This document shows positions 6,970 to 9,373 of a stretch of DNA of 9,373 nucleotides, piece by piece. The notes under the pieces were generated by a model, which was given only the letters and a program-made list of their open reading frames with translations, made no database searches and was not told where the DNA came from. Within the stretch, counting starts at the first letter, position 1. Every line of letters begins with the position of its first letter. The position numbers and the translations under genes are program-made. This DNA comes from JBBQDK01 sp038319625 (lineage in GTDB: Bacteria; Pseudomonadota; Gammaproteobacteria; JBBQDK01): assembly GCA_038319625.1 (NCBI GenBank), contig JBBQDK010000121.1, positions 1 through 9,373 on the forward strand, in the 5' to 3' direction.

Positions 6970-8178
6970 ATGCAGACCTCTTTGCCGGAAATCCTGCGCG
7001 CCACCGCCGAGGGCCGCAATGCCGAAGCGATATTGCGCAGCTGCGTGCACTGTGGTTTTTGTAATGCGACCTGCCCGACTTATCAACTGCTCGGAGATGA
7101 ACTGGATGGCCCGCGTGGTCGCATCTATCTCATCAAGCAGGTGCTGGAAGGTGCGGTCGCCACAGCCAGCACGCGCCTGCATCTGGACCGCTGCCTCACC
7201 TGCCGTGCCTGTGAGACCACCTGCCCATCAGGCGTGCGCTATGGTGAACTGCTGGATATCGGCCGTGCGCATCTCGAACGTAACACCCGCAGAACACTGC
7301 CCGCCATTGCCGCACGCTGGCTGCTGCGACGCGTGTTGCCGTATACATCGCGTTTCTCATTGTTGTTGCGCATGGCTCAGACGCTGCGTCCGCTGCTGTC
7401 ACCGTCACTGCGGTCATCCGTGCCGGCCGCGCGCGCCGCACCCGTCTGGCCGGCCGGGACTCATCGACGGCGCGTGTTATTGCTGGATGGCTGCGTACAA
7501 CCGACGCTGGCACCGGACATCAATGCCGCCGCCGCACGCGTGCTCGACCGGCTCGGCATCAGCGCCGTGCGCGTGACACAGGCTGGTTGCTGCGGCGCAC
7601 TAAGTCATCATCTCAACGCAAGCGATGAAGCGCATATGCACATGCGCAAGCAGATCGATGCCGTTTGGCCACATATTGAGGCTGGTTGCGAGGCGATCGT
7701 CAGCACCGCCAGCGGTTGCGGCGTGCACATTAAGGACTACGGTCGCTTGCTGGCCGACGATCCGGCCTATGTCGACAAAGCCGCACGCGTCGCCGCTTTA
7801 TGCCGTGATATCAGTGAACTGCTCGCCGGCGAAGACCTCAGTCGCTTGACCGCGTTAGCGCAAATGCCGCGCCGGATTGCCTTTCAATCACCCTGTACTC
7901 TGCAGCATGGTCAGCGACTCAATGGCACGGTCGAGAAGCTGTTGCAAGGACTGGGATTCGAATTGCTGCCGGTGTCCGATGCCCATCTGTGCTGCGGCTC
8001 GGCCGGTACCTATTCGATACTGCAAAGTTCGTTGTCGAAACGCCTGCGCAGCAACAAACTCACCGCGCTGGAGGCCCACGCACCGGCATTGATCGCCACT
8101 GCCAACATCGGCTGTCTGAACCACCTCCAAGCTGCCGCAAAGGTGCCGGTAATGCATTGGATCGAATTGTTGGGATGA
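6970..8178 (+). CDS. glcF: Glycolate oxidase iron-sulfur subunit GlcF
   Basis: A 402-residue iron-sulfur subunit that takes electrons from the flavin subunits GlcD/GlcE and passes them to the membrane quinone pool. Seen directly: two 4Fe-4S ferredoxin motifs, C25-x2-C28-x2-C31-x3-C35-P and C75-x2-C78-x2-C81-x3-C85-P. They are followed by two cysteine-rich CCG domains: C175 with QAGCCG (C207, C208) and a further C250, then SPC309 with LCCG (C341, C342) and GC382. This is the order seen in GlcF and in related succinate/heterodisulfide-type subunits. Length matches E. coli GlcF of about 407 residues. The reading frame stays open far upstream inside the GST gene, but homology begins at ATG 6970. 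No strong ribosome site is visible, and the GST stop is only 5 nt away, so translation is probably coupled to GST. It completes the GlcDEF set. Confidence 0.95.
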   Translation: MQTSLPEILRATAEGRNAEAILRSCVHCGFCNATCPTYQLLGDELDGPRGRIYLIKQVLEGAVATASTRLHLDRCLTCRACETTCPSGVRYGELLDIGRAHLERNTRRTLPAIAARWLLRRVLPYTSRFSLLLRMAQTLRPLLSPSLRSSVPAARAAPVWPAGTHRRRVLLLDGCVQPTLAPDINAAAARVLDRLGISAVRVTQAGCCGALSHHLNASDEAHMHMRKQIDAVWPHIEAGCEAIVSTASGCGVHIKDYGRLLADDPAYVDKAARVAALCRDISELLAGEDLSRLTALAQMPRRIAFQSPCTLQHGQRLNGTVEKLLQGLGFELLPVSDAHLCCGSAGTYSILQSSLSKRLRSNKLTALEAHAPALIATANIGCLNHLQAAAKVPVMHWIELLG

Positions 8179-8188
8179 GCCCGGATTT

Positions 8189-8207
8189 GGGGCACAATAT
8201 GTACCCC
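8189..8207. repeat. Dyad GGGGnACAnnnTGTnCCCC before the rhodanese gene
   Basis: In the 61-nt gap between glcF and the rhodanese gene lies GGGG, one base, ACA, a 3-nt centre, TGT, one base, CCCC. Fourteen of nineteen positions are symmetric. It contains the AT-rich CAATAT that could act as a -10 element, though no good -35 is seen. It could be an operator over a local promoter, or a hairpin in the transcript; no T run follows, so a factor-independent terminator is unlikely. Confidence 0.35.
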
Positions 8208-8239
8208 GCCCTTCCGATGTCTGTCTCCAGGATTCCGCC

Positions 8240-9049
8240 ATGTCATTACCCCTGCTGCTCGAGCCCGATGAACTTGCCGTACGACTGGACACGCCGGATT
8301 TGCTGGTCGTCGATCTTAGCAAGGCGACGACGTATGCCCAGTATCACGTTCCGGGCGCCGTGCACCTGGAATATGCACTGATGAACCATGCTCGTCCGCC
8401 GGCCCTCGGCCTGCTGCCGGATGATATGCAACTCGGTCGTGTGTTTTCATCGATCGGCCTGACACCGGCAACGCATGTGGTCGCCTACGACGATGAAGGC
8501 GGCGGCAAGGCGGCACGCTTGCTGTGGACCTTGGATGTGCTAGGACATACGCACGCATCGCTGCTGAACGGCGGTCTTCACGCCTGGGTCAATGAAGGTC
8601 ACGAGCACAATCACACACCGGTTGTCGCCACGCCCTGCGCTTACACGGTAACACGTACCGATCAGGGCTTCGCCGACAAGGACTACGTGTTGGCCAAGCT
8701 GGGCCATGCGGAAACTGTACTGCTGGATGCACGCAGCGTGGCGGAATACAGCGGCACGAAGACGTTCGCGGCCCGTGGTGGTCATATCCCCGGAGCGATC
8801 AATATCGATTGGCTGGAGGTAATGGATCAGCAACGCAACATGCGCCTGAGGCCGGCCGGGGAATTGCGCGCCCTGTTTGCGGATCGCGGCGTGACACCTG
8901 ATAAGGAAGTAATTACTTATTGCCAGACTCATCACCGCTCGGCGCTGAGTTACCTGGTGTTGAAGTCGCTGGATTATTCCAATATCAAAGGCTATGCGGG
9001 CTCATGGTCGGAATGGGGCAATGATCCGGATACGCCGGTGGAGAAGTAG
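8240..9049 (+). CDS. Two-domain rhodanese (thiosulfate sulfurtransferase), RhdA-like
   Basis: A 269-residue tandem rhodanese that moves sulfane sulfur from a donor such as thiosulfate to an acceptor such as cyanide or a thiol. Seen directly: an inactive N-terminal rhodanese domain (about 5-125) with VVDLSKATTYAQYHVPGAVH (23-42) and AYDDEGGGKAARLLW, which has Asp in place of the catalytic Cys; and an active C-terminal domain (about 140-262) with LLDARSVAEYSG (161-172), GGHIPGAINIDW (180-191) and the active-site loop TYCQTHHRS with C228. The CQTHHRS loop is that of Azotobacter vinelandii RhdA and pseudomonad enzymes, and differs from the CGSGVTA-type loop of mercaptopyruvate sulfurtransferases such as SseA, so thiosulfate rather than mercaptopyruvate is the likelier donor. 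AGGA with a 7-nt spacer precedes the ATG. It follows glcF by 61 nt and is followed by a terminator. A functional link to glycolate oxidation is not evident. Confidence 0.94.
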   Translation: MSLPLLLEPDELAVRLDTPDLLVVDLSKATTYAQYHVPGAVHLEYALMNHARPPALGLLPDDMQLGRVFSSIGLTPATHVVAYDDEGGGKAARLLWTLDVLGHTHASLLNGGLHAWVNEGHEHNHTPVVATPCAYTVTRTDQGFADKDYVLAKLGHAETVLLDARSVAEYSGTKTFAARGGHIPGAINIDWLEVMDQQRNMRLRPAGELRALFADRGVTPDKEVITYCQTHHRSALSYLVLKSLDYSNIKGYAGSWSEWGNDPDTPVEK

Positions 9050-9114
9050 AGAAACAGTCCAGACAGACCCTGATCAAGCATATGGCTCTTGCGCAGAATT
9101 CATGGATAACTTGA

Positions 9115-9135
9115 AGGTTCTAAACTTTATAACCT
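9115..9135. repeat. AT-rich dyad GGTTcTAAAcTTTAtAACC
   Basis: The two halves, GGTT-n-TAAA and TTTA-n-AACC, are perfectly complementary around a single central base (9125), apart from one mismatched pair, and one more A/T pair extends the symmetry at each side. It is unlike the GC-rich surroundings. It could be a DNA-binding site or an RNA hairpin, and no gene start is next to it. Confidence 0.4.
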
Positions 9136-9193
9136 GTTATTGCATGGAAGCCCTGTGTGCTGGGCGACAAGGTAAAGCCTCATAGTGACCATT

Positions 9194-9233
9194 CCCTCTC
9201 CCTCAGGGCGCCCAGGGTGAGAGGGCTTTATTA
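9194..9233 (+). terminator. Hairpin terminator after the rhodanese gene
   Basis: The arms CCCTCTC (9194-9200) and GAGAGGG (9219-9225) form a 7-bp stem, extended past a one-base bulge by CCT/AGG, with a GGGCGCCC palindrome at the tip. CTTTATTA follows on the plus strand, a moderate T-rich tail. The minus-strand side lacks a T run, so it mainly serves the rightward operon. The CCCTCTCCCTCAGGG core resembles a palindromic repeat found between genes in many proteobacteria. Confidence 0.6.
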
Positions 9234-9277
9234 CAGCTGGCTCACAGATTCTGGGAATAGCGACTCATTTCTGCTGA

Positions 9278-9373
9278 CTACGGAAGTCTGAAGAATTGTT
9301 TGCGGTAATGCAGCAGTTCGCGGATCGAGTCGCGCACATCATCCATGGCCAGATGCGCGGAATTCTTGCTGTA
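9278..9373 (-). CDS. orn: Oligoribonuclease, C-terminal fragment cut by the window edge
   Basis: The last 31 residues and TAG stop of a minus-strand gene that continues beyond the right edge. Seen directly: the translated segment contains SAHLAMDDVRDSIRELLHYR and ends QFFRLP. This matches the C-terminus of Orn, in which the HxAxDD motif supplies the last His and Asp of the DEDDh 3'-5' exonuclease active site. Orn degrades 2-5 nt RNA fragments and pGpG from cyclic-di-GMP turnover in the cytoplasm, and is essential in many gammaproteobacteria. The gene is convergent with the rhodanese gene. From memory, rhdA and orn also lie near each other in pseudomonads, so the neighbourhood may be ancestral. 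Only the tail is available, but the motif is characteristic; other DEDDh exonucleases are less likely. Confidence 0.9.
   Translation of the reverse strand, partial: YSKNSAHLAMDDVRDSIRELLHYRKQFFRLP

Larger units (their letters stand above)
9050..9277. other. Intergenic region between the rhodanese gene and orn
   Basis: This 228-nt stretch separates two convergent genes. It holds an AT-rich dyad centred at 9125 and a hairpin terminator at 9194-9233. A small open frame from 8994 continues to 9185, but it starts inside the rhodanese gene in another frame and has no family features. No RNA gene was recognised. Confidence 0.5.

Noticed and set aside
1..9373. A hidden novel system such as a defence island, CRISPR array, insertion sequence or toxin-antitoxin pair
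   Set aside because: All long gaps were read and nearly all coding sequence is explained by known metabolic and polysaccharide families. No arrays, transposase motifs or paired small genes were seen.

Overview
The window looks like chromosomal DNA of a gammaproteobacterium. It is GC-rich (about 60% by eye) and tightly packed. It carries a type II ManC, a three-subunit glycolate oxidase (GlcDEF), a rhodanese with an RhdA-type active-site loop, and the C-terminal end of oligoribonuclease (Orn). I cannot name a genus: there is no rRNA and no clade-specific marker. No mobile element, CRISPR array or tRNA was seen.

Left part (1-3352, minus strand): a nucleotide-sugar supply module for capsule, exopolysaccharide or O-antigen. 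Transcription runs from manC (GDP-mannose synthesis) to a TviB/WbpO-type UDP-sugar 6-dehydrogenase, then to a CapI-type UDP-uronate 4-epimerase that runs off the left edge. The last two genes are 2 nt apart, so they are clearly translated together. The module would supply GDP-mannose plus a UDP-uronic acid and its C4 epimer. No glycosyltransferase, polymerase or export gene is in view.

Middle (3353-3605): a 253-nt divergent intergenic region that must hold the promoters for manC (leftward) and glcD (rightward). It contains a short palindrome, but no convincing promoter.

Right part (3606-8178, plus strand): glcD, glcE, a glutathione S-transferase gene and glcF. GlcD and GlcE are the two FAD-domain subunits and GlcF is the double [4Fe-4S] subunit. 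Together they oxidise glycolate to glyoxylate and pass electrons to the respiratory chain. The GST gene sits between glcE and glcF, only 5 nt ahead of glcF, which is an unusual layout. Downstream (8240-9049) is a two-domain rhodanese with its own ribosome binding site and a dyad in the short gap before it.

Right end: a 228-nt intergenic region (9050-9277) with a dyad and a terminator hairpin separates the rhodanese gene from the convergent 3' end of orn, which is cut by the window edge.

The enzymes are all ordinary members of known families. The points that merit a second look are the GST inserted in the glycolate oxidase operon, the uncertain substrate of the dehydrogenase/epimerase pair, and several unexplained palindromes in the gaps.
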